From G963663315 sp965204925 (GTDB lineage Bacteria > Pseudomonadota > Gammaproteobacteria > Arenicellales > Poriferihabitantaceae): 64,000 nt of DNA. Positions 43,422 through 52,598 of this stretch are shown here, piece after piece. The stretch is taken from NCBI GenBank assembly GCA_965204925.1, contig OZ242021.1, positions 1,054,001 to 1,118,000 on the forward strand, given 5' to 3'. A program made the position numbers and the translations under genes. Within the stretch, counting starts at the first letter, position 1, and every line of letters begins with the position of its first letter. Below the pieces are notes generated by a model, which saw nothing but the letters and a program-made list of their open reading frames with translations, searched no databases and was not told the DNA's origin.

Positions 43422-46400
43422 ATGGTGAATGCTGTCGACGCCTGGATTGTGCCCGAGCATCCATGTTCGGGCGGCCACCCTGCCTTGCCTGGCTGTACAC
43501 TCGAACTGAACGGTTCGCCGGCCCTGTTCCCGGCGATCGCGAAGCGTGACTGGATACTCGTCGTTACGCCGGACGGCAGGTTCGTGCGCGCCGGACAGGT
43601 CTTCCGCCTCCGTATCGGCAGCGACAAGCTGACCATCTATTTTGATCGACTGTTGTCTGCAAATAACGGGAGTGCAGTCGAAAGCGCCGGTATCGCATTG
43701 CCCGAGGGTGCAGCCGGCCGTTTGCAATGGGGAGTCTTTGCAAGAGCGGTAGAGCGCTTTACCGGCAAGACGGTGGACGATGCCCGCCTGATCGAAAACC
43801 GGACCTATATCAGGGAATTGCTGCAACTGGCGGTCATGGACGACCTGCTTGGTCCTGCCAACGGATCGCTGGAACAAGTTATCGACACCAATGTACGCGA
43901 CCGCTATCTGGTCGGCAGACTGGCGCCGATGAAATCAGGCTTTGCTCCAGAAGGGGCATGGGCGGTTGAAGCCGATGAGGGAGAACCCGGTGATCTGGAT
44001 GTACATAAGGGCCGGCACGACCCGGGGACGGAATTCGATCATGCAACCGGCCGCGTTGATGCGGAAGTCGACGTGCCGGACGAAATCCGCACGGCCGGTA
44101 ATCAGTCTCTCGTACCGTCCAGTTTCGGAATGACCGTTTGCGTGGACGGCGAGGTTGACATCGTTGAAGTCGAGGCGCGTTGGGGGCGTTATCGCCGTGA
44201 TTACGACATCGAGGTATATAAAACCGCGGCGAATCCCGACAGCAAGGAAAAACAACAGGAGCGCAGAGCCCGGGTATGGCAGCGCGTCCCTTGTGGAGGA
44301 GTCATCCGTATCGACTTGCGTGAAGGACCGTTCCAGCACCGGGCGCCGGATGCCGACAACCCGAAAGTCCGCATCCAGGGCACCGTACGCGATCCGAACG
44401 TGAGTGGGGATCGCATGGTCACTCTGTTTCTCGTTAATGCACAGAAAGAGCCGAACGAAAACAAGGACTTGGCCTGGATATTCCAGCCAGAGCTGATCGT
44501 GCGCGCGCCTGCCGGCGCACGCCGCAAAGCCGCATTCTGCCGCAAGGTGCCGGTGCACGGGAATGATGAAGACCCGGAGCAGGGTACCCTCGAGATGGTT
44601 TATCGCAGGCATGTCGAGTTTGCAGTGGGTCACGGTGTTGCCGTACATGCCCGCACCGCTCCCGGGGAAACAGAACGCGCGGTTGAGGTGAGCACGGCCG
44701 TATTGCCTCAATACGAGGTTCCGGTGACGGAAACGCCCGGGTTTTGTCCTGCGGATCGCGCGGCCATGCGCAACATGGCCGATCGTGGATTTCTCGATAT
44801 GGAAAGACTTGCCGAAATGGACAGGGAACGCCTGGTGCAGGCGCTCACCATGCTCGCTGATGATTATGGGGAGTGGATCGAAGAGCAGCGAGGACGCGTC
44901 GCAACAGACGCCGCCGATTTCAGAAAACATGCGGACGCGGCTCTTGCACGCTGTTCCGACATTCACCGCCGTCTGTACGAGGGTATTGGCGTACTGGCAA
45001 GCCGCGATCATGAGGCCGCCCTTGAAGCGTTCCGGTTTACCAACCGCGTCATGGCCAGACAGCGTATACACAGTCTCTATGCGCTTGCCCGGCGGCGTCG
45101 GGAAACGGTTAAGATCAAGGACTTCGATGTGCCCGGCAACCGTTCGTGGCGCCCCTTCCAGCTTGCCTTCGTCCTGCTTTGCCTTCCTTGCCTGGCCGAA
45201 CCGACACATGCGGACCGCACGCGACCGGTAGAAGCGCTTGCCGATTTGCTCTGGTTCCCTACAGGCGGCGGCAAGACCGAAGCCTATCTGGGTGTCGCCG
45301 CCTTTGCCATGGCGGTACGGCGCATGCAGGGCGTAACCGGCGGGTATGACGGCAGTCGCGGCCTGACTGTCATTATGCGTTACACACTTCGCCTGTTGAC
45401 ATTGCAGCAGTTTCAGCGTGCGGCGACTCTGATCTGTGCCATGGAGGTTGTACGCCAGGCGGCGCTCAAGCGCGGCGACGACCGCCTCGGCGGCGAACCG
45501 TTCACGGTCGGTTTATGGGTCGGCAACCGGGTCACTCCGGGCACGACAGCCGATATCCATTCTGCAATCAAACGTATCCGCGATTCAGGCCGGTTCAATA
45601 CGAATCGGTCGTCTCCGGCGCAGTTGACGAGCTGCCCCTGGTGCGGTACGGACATGCTGGACAGGCGTGATATCGAGGTGGACATGATAGCGCTGCGCAC
45701 GAAAATCTGGTGCGGCGACGAGAAAGGACGCTGTGCCTTTTCCAGGGGTCGGGCGGGCGGCAAAGCCCATCCCGGCCTGCCCATCCTCGTCGTTGACGAA
45801 GAGATCTACCACCGTCCGCCGACCATGATGATCGCCACCGTCGACAAGTTCGCCATGATGGCGTGGCGCGGCGAGATCTGTACCCTGTTCGGACGCGCCA
45901 CCCGGGAGTGTACACGCCATGGCCTGCTCTGGCCGGAAGCGGATTGCAACGGTAACCATCATGCACAGGGTGGTCTGCCGGCGACCACGGTGCGGGAAAT
46001 TCAACCAATCCGTCCACCGGATCTGATCATACAGGATGAATTTCATCTGATTAGCGGGCCGCTCGGCACGATGGTCGGCCTCTACGAGACGGCCGTTGAC
46101 GAGTTGTGCGCCTGGAACATTGGCAACGAGGTCGTAAAACCCAAAATCGTCGCTTCAACCGCGACCGTGCGCAAGGCGAAAGAACAGGTCCACAATATCT
46201 TTTTGCGGCAAGTCTCGGTCTTCCCTGCTGGCGGGCTTGATGTTTCCGATAATTTCTTCTCCGTGCAAAGACCCGTCAGCCAGCATCCGGGGCGTCGATA
46301 TATCGGCGTCTGTTCCCCCGGAAACTCGCGTCCGGCGGTATTGATCCGGGTGTACACGGCACTCCTGACCGCGGCGCAGGCGCTTTTCGAGCGCTTCGGC

Positions 46401-47432
46401 CAGGCAGCCGACCCCTATCTGACAACGGTCGGTTACTTTAATTCATTGCGCGAGCTGGGAGGCATGAAACGCCTTGCCGAGGACGATGTGCAGACGCGCT
46501 GTTTCCGCGTCAACCGGGGTCTCGTTAACCGCCCCGGACTGTCCCGGCGCAGTGTACGCCAGATCCGCGAGCTAACTTCCCGTATTTCGAGCCGCGACAT
46601 TCCCGCATCCCTCGATCAGCTGGAAGTCAGGTTCAAGGCGGACTTCGATGACAGGGAAGGAAAGTTCGTCACGCAATGGGACGAAGGTGAGACTCGTTCC
46701 GTAGATATTGTTCTGGCCACGAACATGCTTTCGGTCGGTGTCGATGTCAACCGCCTTGGCCTCATGGTCGTTAACGGGCAGCCAAAAGGAACTGCGGAAT
46801 ATATACAGGCTACCAGCCGCGTCGGTCGTTCCTTTCCGGGGCTGGTCTGCACAACGCTGACCTGGGCGCGGCCGCGGGACCTGTCTCATTACGAAACGTT
46901 CGAGCATTACCATGCGACTTTCTACAAGCATGTCGAAGCCCAGTCGGTAACCCCGTTCTCGCCGCGCGCCCTGGACCGCGGCCTGACCGGCGCCATGCTT
47001 GGCATTCTCAGGCTGGGAACGCCCCGACTCAACCCCAATACAGGGGTGAGCGCCCTGGACCGGACTGACCTGGAAGAAGTAGCTCACGTTATTAACGTAA
47101 TGGCCGGACGCGCCTGGCGCGTTTCCGCGCAGCCTGCCGTCCGCGAACACACAGACGCCGCTGTCCGCGAACGCATAGCGCAGTGGGCCGCGGAAGCGGG
47201 CAAGGATGGTCGTGTCCTCGTCTATCAGAAGAAGGGCAGGAACAAAAGCATGATCGTGCCGCTGTTGCACCGTCCCGGCATAAAGCCGTGGACGAATTTC
47301 ACGATCCCGATGTCCATGCGTGAAGTCGAGTCCGGTGTGCGGCTGGTCATGAATACAACGAAGTTCGATAATCCCGGGCCCGTCTGGATTGCGCCGCCGC
47401 CGACCGGTGAAGAAGACGAAGACCCGTTATGA
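43422..47432 (+). CDS. drmA: DrmA-like DISARM helicase
   Basis: 1336 residues. A large SF2-type helicase with Walker A FPTGGGKTEAYL (about residues 612-623), DEFH box in LIIQDEFHLISG (872-875), motif III-like STATVRKAK (about 910) and the C-terminal helicase motifs VLATNMLSVGVDV and QATSRVGR (about 1130). Two Cys pairs (CPWCG and CGDEKGRC) between Walker A and the DEFH box may bind zinc. This layout with an adjacent DUF1998 gene is that of DrmA of the DISARM phage-defence system. The start at ATG 43422 follows GTGGAG; an upstream ATG lies within the terminator stem. Confidence 0.85.
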   Translation: MVNAVDAWIVPEHPCSGGHPALPGCTLELNGSPALFPAIAKRDWILVVTPDGRFVRAGQVFRLRIGSDKLTIYFDRLLSANNGSAVESAGIALPEGAAGRLQWGVFARAVERFTGKTVDDARLIENRTYIRELLQLAVMDDLLGPANGSLEQVIDTNVRDRYLVGRLAPMKSGFAPEGAWAVEADEGEPGDLDVHKGRHDPGTEFDHATGRVDAEVDVPDEIRTAGNQSLVPSSFGMTVCVDGEVDIVEVEARWGRYRRDYDIEVYKTAANPDSKEKQQERRARVWQRVPCGGVIRIDLREGPFQHRAPDADNPKVRIQGTVRDPNVSGDRMVTLFLVNAQKEPNENKDLAWIFQPELIVRAPAGARRKAAFCRKVPVHGNDEDPEQGTLEMVYRRHVEFAVGHGVAVHARTAPGETERAVEVSTAVLPQYEVPVTETPGFCPADRAAMRNMADRGFLDMERLAEMDRERLVQALTMLADDYGEWIEEQRGRVATDAADFRKHADAALARCSDIHRRLYEGIGVLASRDHEAALEAFRFTNRVMARQRIHSLYALARRRRETVKIKDFDVPGNRSWRPFQLAFVLLCLPCLAEPTHADRTRPVEALADLLWFPTGGGKTEAYLGVAAFAMAVRRMQGVTGGYDGSRGLTVIMRYTLRLLTLQQFQRAATLICAMEVVRQAALKRGDDRLGGEPFTVGLWVGNRVTPGTTADIHSAIKRIRDSGRFNTNRSSPAQLTSCPWCGTDMLDRRDIEVDMIALRTKIWCGDEKGRCAFSRGRAGGKAHPGLPILVVDEEIYHRPPTMMIATVDKFAMMAWRGEICTLFGRATRECTRHGLLWPEADCNGNHHAQGGLPATTVREIQPIRPPDLIIQDEFHLISGPLGTMVGLYETAVDELCAWNIGNEVVKPKIVASTATVRKAKEQVHNIFLRQVSVFPAGGLDVSDNFFSVQRPVSQHPGRRYIGVCSPGNSRPAVLIRVYTALLTAAQALFERFGQAADPYLTTVGYFNSLRELGGMKRLAEDDVQTRCFRVNRGLVNRPGLSRRSVRQIRELTSRISSRDIPASLDQLEVRFKADFDDREGKFVTQWDEGETRSVDIVLATNMLSVGVDVNRLGLMVVNGQPKGTAEYIQATSRVGRSFPGLVCTTLTWARPRDLSHYETFEHYHATFYKHVEAQSVTPFSPRALDRGLTGAMLGILRLGTPRLNPNTGVSALDRTDLEEVAHVINVMAGRAWRVSAQPAVREHTDAAVRERIAQWAAEAGKDGRVLVYQKKGRNKSMIVPLLHRPGIKPWTNFTIPMSMREVESGVRLVMNTTKFDNPGPVWIAPPPTGEEDEDPL

Positions 47433-49270
47433 ACGACAAGGCCGCGGTCGGCGAGATCCGCTCAAGCCAGATTTTCTGGAGTTACGGTCCGGGAGCGCTG
47501 ATTGATTTGCCCAACCTGTCCGTGGTCACGATGGGCACCGATCAATGGCAAAAAAACCACTGTATTCAAATTGAAGAGGCCCGTCTCCTGTCGGCTGTTC
47601 GGGGGGTGCTCGGCCACCAGGTCGAAAGCCTGCGCATGCCGCCTTCCAGCCAGGGCGAAGGCGCTCATTCATACGAAGCCCTGGTTGGCATCCCGGTCAA
47701 ACCCTTTCCACACTGGCTGCGCTGTGTCAGATGCGGCTTGTTGTCCGAGCTCGGTCTGGGTCTGTTCAAAATAAGGGAAAACCGTTTCCGTCCGGAAGAA
47801 ACACGGTTTGTTCACGCGGACTGTACCGGAGCGGGCGGCAACCTGCCGGTCAGAGACGCGGACGCTGTTCCGGCGCGCTTTCTGTCCGCCTGTAGAAACG
47901 GCCACCTCGACGACTTCCCGTGGAACTACTTCGTGCATGGCGGGTCGTCAGCCTGTACCGGTACACTACGGTTTTTCGAGAGCGGCGCTTCCCTGCAAAC
48001 TGAAAATCTGTGGGTCAAGTGCGACCAATGCGGCACATCACGCAATATGGCGCGGGCTTTCGGCAAACTCGGCAAGGAATGCCTGCCGCGATGCCGCGGA
48101 CGCCACCCGCACCTTGATTGTTATGACGACGGTTGCAGGGAACAGGCGCGTACCGTACTGCTGGGAGCAACCAACAGCTGGTTCCCGATTACACTTTCGG
48201 CGCTGGCCGTCCCGCTTTACCGTGATCCGGTCAACCAGCTTGTTCGCGATGGCTGGAATTATTTCTATGATACGGACTCGCAAGCCGAGGTCGCCTTCGT
48301 GGTGAAAACCTTGCAAAAGACCGGGACGCTGCCCGGAATCGACAAGTATCCTCCCGCCGCGGTGTACGATGCGGTCCGCGCGGTACGCGCTGGCAAAAAC
48401 CAGGCCGACAACTCCGGAGCGGACATCAAGGGCCCGGAATGGAAGGCGCTGACCGATCCCGACCCGCACAGGCAAGGGCCGCATTTTCTGAGTAAGGCGG
48501 AGGTCGTGCCGGATGGGTTCGAAGATCGGATTTCCGCTGTCCTGCTGCTAGAACGGTTACGGGAGGTGAATGCGTTGCTCGGCTTCACCCGGGTCGAAGC
48601 GCCGGAAAACTCGGGAGACCCGGACGAGCGCCCCCCGATGGTCAGGCTGTGTCGGGGAACGCCGACATGGATTCCCTCCGGCCAGATACACGGCGAGGGA
48701 ATTTTCATCCGTTTCAGCGAAGAGGCGCTGCGCCAATGGGAGCGGCGGGACAGCGTTCAGGCGAGGGAAATGAAACTGGTCTGCGGGCACAGGAACTGGC
48801 GCAACTCGCGCAAACTGGATCCCGATGAAGATTATCCCGGCGCCCGCTACACGTTACTGCACACGCTTGCGCATCTGCTCGTACGTGAGTTCGCTCTCGA
48901 ATGCGGCTATAACTCGGCCAGTATCCGGGAACGTATCTATGCCGATACCGAGGGGGAACAGGCGCAGGCCGGCATCCTCGTCTATACTGCTGCCGCAGAT
49001 TCCGATGGTACGCTTGGCGGGCTGGTTGAACTCGGCAAATCCGGGAATCTGGGGCGGCTTCTCAGGCAGGCTCTGGCGCGTGCCAGAATTTGTTCGTCGG
49101 ACCCGCTGTGCGCAGAACATGAACCGGACAAGGACCGCTCGTTGCATGCCGCTTCCTGTCACGCCTGCTCTTTTGTGTCGGAAACTTCCTGTGAACGCAG
49201 CAACCGCTATCTGGACCGCGCCCTCGTTGTCCCTACACTGGAAGTTGCCGACGCGGCGTTTTTCGATTGA
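47429..49270 (+). CDS. drmB: DrmB-like DUF1998 protein
   Basis: 613 residues. The N-terminus (GEIRSSQIFWSYGPGALIDLP) and C-terminal DUF1998 region (TLLHTLAHLLVREFALECGYNSASIRERIY, AGILVYTAAADSDGTLGGL) are those of DrmB. Several Cys pairs suggest zinc sites: CVRCG (about 94), CDQCG (about 196) and CHACSFVSETSC (about 580). DrmB forms a complex with DrmA. Its ATG overlaps the drmA stop by 4 bases. It ends 18 bases from the convergent rpsI stop, so no drmC or methyltransferase follows. Confidence 0.85.
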   Translation: MNDKAAVGEIRSSQIFWSYGPGALIDLPNLSVVTMGTDQWQKNHCIQIEEARLLSAVRGVLGHQVESLRMPPSSQGEGAHSYEALVGIPVKPFPHWLRCVRCGLLSELGLGLFKIRENRFRPEETRFVHADCTGAGGNLPVRDADAVPARFLSACRNGHLDDFPWNYFVHGGSSACTGTLRFFESGASLQTENLWVKCDQCGTSRNMARAFGKLGKECLPRCRGRHPHLDCYDDGCREQARTVLLGATNSWFPITLSALAVPLYRDPVNQLVRDGWNYFYDTDSQAEVAFVVKTLQKTGTLPGIDKYPPAAVYDAVRAVRAGKNQADNSGADIKGPEWKALTDPDPHRQGPHFLSKAEVVPDGFEDRISAVLLLERLREVNALLGFTRVEAPENSGDPDERPPMVRLCRGTPTWIPSGQIHGEGIFIRFSEEALRQWERRDSVQAREMKLVCGHRNWRNSRKLDPDEDYPGARYTLLHTLAHLLVREFALECGYNSASIRERIYADTEGEQAQAGILVYTAAADSDGTLGGLVELGKSGNLGRLLRQALARARICSSDPLCAEHEPDKDRSLHAASCHACSFVSETSCERSNRYLDRALVVPTLEVADAAFFD

Positions 49271-49288
49271 CCGCCGGCAAGTCCAGAC

Positions 49289-49687
49289 TCATCGTTTGGA
49301 GTATTGCGGGCGCTTTCTGGCCTTGTGCAAACCCACTTTTTTGCGTTCGACCCGGCGTGCATCGCGGGTAACAAATCCGGCGTGACGCAGGGGATTGCGG
49401 AGCTCCCGGTCGTATCTGATCAGCGCTCGTGTAATGCCGTGCCTGATGGCGCCCGCCTGGCCGCTGTTGCCGCCACCGCTGACGCTCACCGTGACATCCA
49501 CCTTGTCGAGCATTTCTGCCAGTGCCAGCGGCTGGCGAACAATCATCCGCGAGGTTTCGCGCCCAAAGTAGTCTTCAAGGGGAACCTTGTTGACCACAAT
49601 ATTACCGTCGCCGTGTGCAAGATAAACGCGGGCGGTGGAAGATTTCCGGCGGCCGGTTCCCTGCCAGATTTCCCGAGTCTGTGCCAT
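49289..49687 (-). CDS. rpsI: 30S ribosomal protein S9
   Basis: 132 residues. Conserved blocks are GTGRRKSSTARVYL, VSGGGNSGQAGAIRHGITRALI and the C-terminal KKVGLHKARKRPQYSKR that reaches the decoding centre. ATG at 49687 gives the family N-terminus. It forms an operon with rplM, 16 bases downstream of it. Confidence 0.97.
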   Translation of the reverse strand: MAQTREIWQGTGRRKSSTARVYLAHGDGNIVVNKVPLEDYFGRETSRMIVRQPLALAEMLDKVDVTVSVSGGGNSGQAGAIRHGITRALIRYDRELRNPLRHAGFVTRDARRVERKKVGLHKARKRPQYSKR

Positions 49688-49703
49688 ATCCAATGTGAAC
49701 CTG

Positions 49704-50132
49704 TCAGATTTCCAGAACCCGCGGCTGCTGGGCGTGATGTCGATGCTGGTCTCCTGCATAAACCTTGAGTTTCGAGAGCATGGCCCTGCCGAGGTGGTTG
49801 CGCGGCAACATCCCTTTAACGGCATTTTCGATCACACGAACAGGATGACGCTCGATCATTTCGCGGAAAGAAGTTTCCCTGATACCTCCCGGATAGCCCG
49901 TGTGGCGATAATACTTCTTGGCATTGGGCTTGTTGCCGGTCAGCGCTACCTTCTCTGCGTTGATCACGATGATATAATCTCCGGTATCGACATGGGGAGT
50001 ATATTCTGCCTTGTGCTTGCCTCTCAGGCGGCGCGCGATTTCAGAAGCCAGTCTGCCCAGCACCCGGTTGTCGGCATCCACCACGAACCAGTCGCGTTTT
50101 ACGGACTGGGGGTTTGCTGAAAATGTCTTCAT
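49704..50132 (-). CDS. rplM: 50S ribosomal protein L13
   Basis: 142 residues, the standard length. Family blocks are MKTFSANPQSVKRDWFVVDA, VLGRLASEIARRLRGKHKAEYTPHVDTGDYIIVINAEK and the C-terminal GMLPRNHLGRAMLSKLKVYAG. First gene of the rplM-rpsI operon. Start ATG at 50132. Confidence 0.97.
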   Translation of the reverse strand: MKTFSANPQSVKRDWFVVDADNRVLGRLASEIARRLRGKHKAEYTPHVDTGDYIIVINAEKVALTGNKPNAKKYYRHTGYPGGIRETSFREMIERHPVRVIENAVKGMLPRNHLGRAMLSKLKVYAGDQHRHHAQQPRVLEI

Positions 50133-50171
50133 TGGCTGTAAACAGAATGCTGGTAAAAAACGGAGGCGCGC

Positions 50172-50200
50172 ATCATACTGGATAGAGAAGCGCAATACAA
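50172..50200 (-). promoter_or_regulatory. Putative rplM-rpsI promoter
   Basis: On the minus strand TTGTAT (50200-50195) and TATGAT (50177-50172) are separated by 17 bases, 39 bases before the rplM start. The -10 is good and the -35 weak. The leader could host the L13 autoregulatory structure, which I did not fold. Confidence 0.5.
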
Positions 50201-50311
50201 TATCCCGGCGTTGTTTTTCGGGAAAATTTACGAAAAACCCGGATATCGGGACGGTCAACGCACCAATTCTTGCGCTATTCCCGGATAGCAGGCCGAAATG
50301 TATGGCTCAGG

Positions 50312-51532
50312 CTATACCAATAGCTCAATCCAGTGTCTGACAGGACTGGAACTGACGCTGTTCAGGTGAACCTGACAGCCCACATTTGCAGTGCATATGA
50401 TATCGGGGGCGGTTTCCTGCAACATGGCAATTTTCCGGGTTTGCAGTTGTCGGGACAGCTTCGGCTGCAACAGCGACCAGGCGCCTGCTGAACCACAGCA
50501 CAAGTGGGCGTCCCCGACCTCGCACAGGCGGTATCCCGCGCGCTTGAGAATGGCTTCCACCTTGCCCTTGATCTGCTGACCATGCTGAAGCGTACAGGGG
50601 GAGTGAAAGGCTACCCTTGAGCCGGCAGCCTGCGCCCGCCAGGACGGGTGCAATTCCCTGTCGACAACCTCGGAAAGGTCAAGGGTTCTGGCGGATATGA
50701 GGCGGGCCTTTTCGTGATATTCCGCATCTTCGCAGAACAGATGGCCGTATTCCTTGATGGTGACGGCGCAGCCGCTGGCGGTCACAATAAAACCCTCGGC
50801 GCCCTGCTCCAGCCAGGGCCACCAGGCATCAATCAGGGTGCGCGCGCGTTGTCTGGCCCGGCGCTCATCGGTAGTATGCAAATCCAGCGAGCCGCAACAT
50901 CCGGCTGCGGCCTCAATCAATGAAATTCCCGACCGCTCCAGCACCATTGCGGCAGCGATATTGGTATCGGGTGTGAAAACAGATTGCACGCAGCCGCCCA
51001 GAACCACCATTTTTCTGGAATGCACCGGCTTTGGCCATTGCAAGCGCCCCCCGCCCAAAGGTTCAGCCGAAGGTTCAGGCACCTTGTTTCCAAGCGCAGA
51101 AGGCAACAGCGGTCTGACCAGGCGCCCTGCCGCAAGCAGGAATGAAAACAGTCGCGGACTCAGGATGGTTGCGGCGAGTAATTCCCTCAATAATTTTTCC
51201 GATCGCTTCCTCGGCGCCCGCCGGTCGAAAAACGAACGACCCACTTCCAGCAGTTTGCCGTACTCGACACCCGACGGACAGGTGGTTTCGCATGCCCGGC
51301 AAGTCAGGCAGCGGTCGAGATGGACCCTGGATGATCGGTTTACCGGGTCGCCTTCCAGCAATTGCTTGATCAGATGGATTCTTCCCCGCGGACCATCTCT
51401 CTCGTCCCCCAACAATTGGTAGGTCGGGCAGGTGGCGTTACAAAAACCGCAATGTACGCATTTGCGCAAAATCCGCCCCGCGTCCTTGCCTTGCGGGGTA
51501 TTCGCGATTTCACTTGTCAATGACGTTTGCAT
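50312..51532 (-). CDS. glcF: Glycolate oxidase iron-sulfur subunit
   Basis: 406 residues. Two N-terminal 4Fe-4S motifs (CVHCGFCNATCP and CLTCRACETTCP) and two C-terminal CCG domains (AAGCCGSLDLH, DAHLCCGSAGAWSLL) as in GlcF and other heterodisulfide-reductase-like subunits. It passes electrons from GlcD/GlcE to the quinone pool. The start ATG lies 2 bases after the glcE stop. Confidence 0.95.
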   Translation of the reverse strand: MQTSLTSEIANTPQGKDAGRILRKCVHCGFCNATCPTYQLLGDERDGPRGRIHLIKQLLEGDPVNRSSRVHLDRCLTCRACETTCPSGVEYGKLLEVGRSFFDRRAPRKRSEKLLRELLAATILSPRLFSFLLAAGRLVRPLLPSALGNKVPEPSAEPLGGGRLQWPKPVHSRKMVVLGGCVQSVFTPDTNIAAAMVLERSGISLIEAAAGCCGSLDLHTTDERRARQRARTLIDAWWPWLEQGAEGFIVTASGCAVTIKEYGHLFCEDAEYHEKARLISARTLDLSEVVDRELHPSWRAQAAGSRVAFHSPCTLQHGQQIKGKVEAILKRAGYRLCEVGDAHLCCGSAGAWSLLQPKLSRQLQTRKIAMLQETAPDIICTANVGCQVHLNSVSSSPVRHWIELLV

Positions 51533-51534
51533 GG

Positions 51535-52596
51535 TTATAAATCTGCGTACATTCTGCCCGGATTCAGGATCCGGTCCGGATCAAAGGCATCCTTCAGGCG
51601 TTGATGGTATTTCATTTTCACGGCATCGACCGCGCCGAACACCCGCCCGCTCCTGTCGGCATTCCTGAAGCGGGTAACATGTCCCCGGCGGGAACGAACC
51701 TGTTGCTCGAACTCACTGTTGTCTGCTGCGCCATAAGCCCAGCGCAGGGCGCCGCCCCAATCAATCAATTGTGGTATCTGCGGGCAAATCACTGGCGTCG
51801 CAGGCGCTACCGAAGCGCGCAGCAGCGAGCCGTCTGCCTGAAAAAATTCGTGGCTTTGCTCACGGACGTTGTGCCAGAACACTCCGCCCCGATCATCCAC
51901 TTCTCCGCCAATCTGCCCGACTGCCGCGCCGACTCCGGCGTCCGTGCCGGACAAGCGCAGCCGCGTCACCCCGGCAACCCAGCAAGCCGCAGAAACCGGT
52001 AACGGCTTGCGGGCCAACGAACTCATCAGGTCAAGAGACTCTTCTGCCCGCTCGTGTTCCAGTATGAGCGTGGTTTCACGCGACGGCAGCGGCAATACCC
52101 TGAGAGATACTTCCAGAATGGCGCCCAGGCATCCCATGGCGCCGACCATCAAACGGGAAACATCGAATCCAGCCACATTTTTGATGACCTGGCCGCCAAA
52201 GCGGAGTATCTCGCCTTTCCCGGTCAACACCTTCAGGCCGAGAACGAAATCGCTTGCCGACCCCGCGTAAGGACGACGGGGGCCAGCGAGGCCGGTAGCA
52301 ATGACGCCTCCCAAAGTTGCGGACGGCGAAAACATCGGGGGTTCGAAACCCAGCATCTGGTTGCGCCCGGCCAGGATTGTCTGAATCTCCTGCAAGGGGG
52401 TTCCGGCCCGTGCCGTGATCACCAGCTCTGTTGGCTGATAATCGACGATCCCGTCATGCTTCAGGGTCGACAGTATCTGCCCGTTTATTTCCCGCCCATA
52501 GAAATCCTTGCTGCCGCCTCCGCGGATAGCCAGCGCTGTGGATTGCGCCCGTGCGCGGACAATACAGTCCCGCAACTGTTCTTCGATGTTCTCCAC
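51535..52596 (-). CDS. glcE: Glycolate oxidase FAD-binding subunit
   Basis: 353 residues. FAD-binding-4 type fold: IRGGGSKDFYG, PQ-less VITARAGTPLQEIQTIL, GATGLAGP region reading LGGVIATGLAGPRRPYAGSASDFVLGL, and NVAGFDVSRLMVGAMGCLGAI. Partner of GlcD and GlcF in oxidation of glycolate to glyoxylate. Start GTG, 2 bases after the glcD stop. Confidence 0.94.
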   Translation of the reverse strand: MENIEEQLRDCIVRARAQSTALAIRGGGSKDFYGREINGQILSTLKHDGIVDYQPTELVITARAGTPLQEIQTILAGRNQMLGFEPPMFSPSATLGGVIATGLAGPRRPYAGSASDFVLGLKVLTGKGEILRFGGQVIKNVAGFDVSRLMVGAMGCLGAILEVSLRVLPLPSRETTLILEHERAEESLDLMSSLARKPLPVSAACWVAGVTRLRLSGTDAGVGAAVGQIGGEVDDRGGVFWHNVREQSHEFFQADGSLLRASVAPATPVICPQIPQLIDWGGALRWAYGAADNSEFEQQVRSRRGHVTRFRNADRSGRVFGAVDAVKMKYHQRLKDAFDPDRILNPGRMYADL

Positions 52597-52598
52597 TA

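Noticed and set aside
43935..45209. 424-codon minus-strand frame within drmA
   Set aside because: No start context and no recognisable domain; drmA motifs run through the region on the plus strand.
39761..49288. Attachment-site direct repeats bordering the relaxase-drmAB island
   Set aside because: I compared the two borders and saw no convincing repeat and no integrase gene, so element limits remain undefined.
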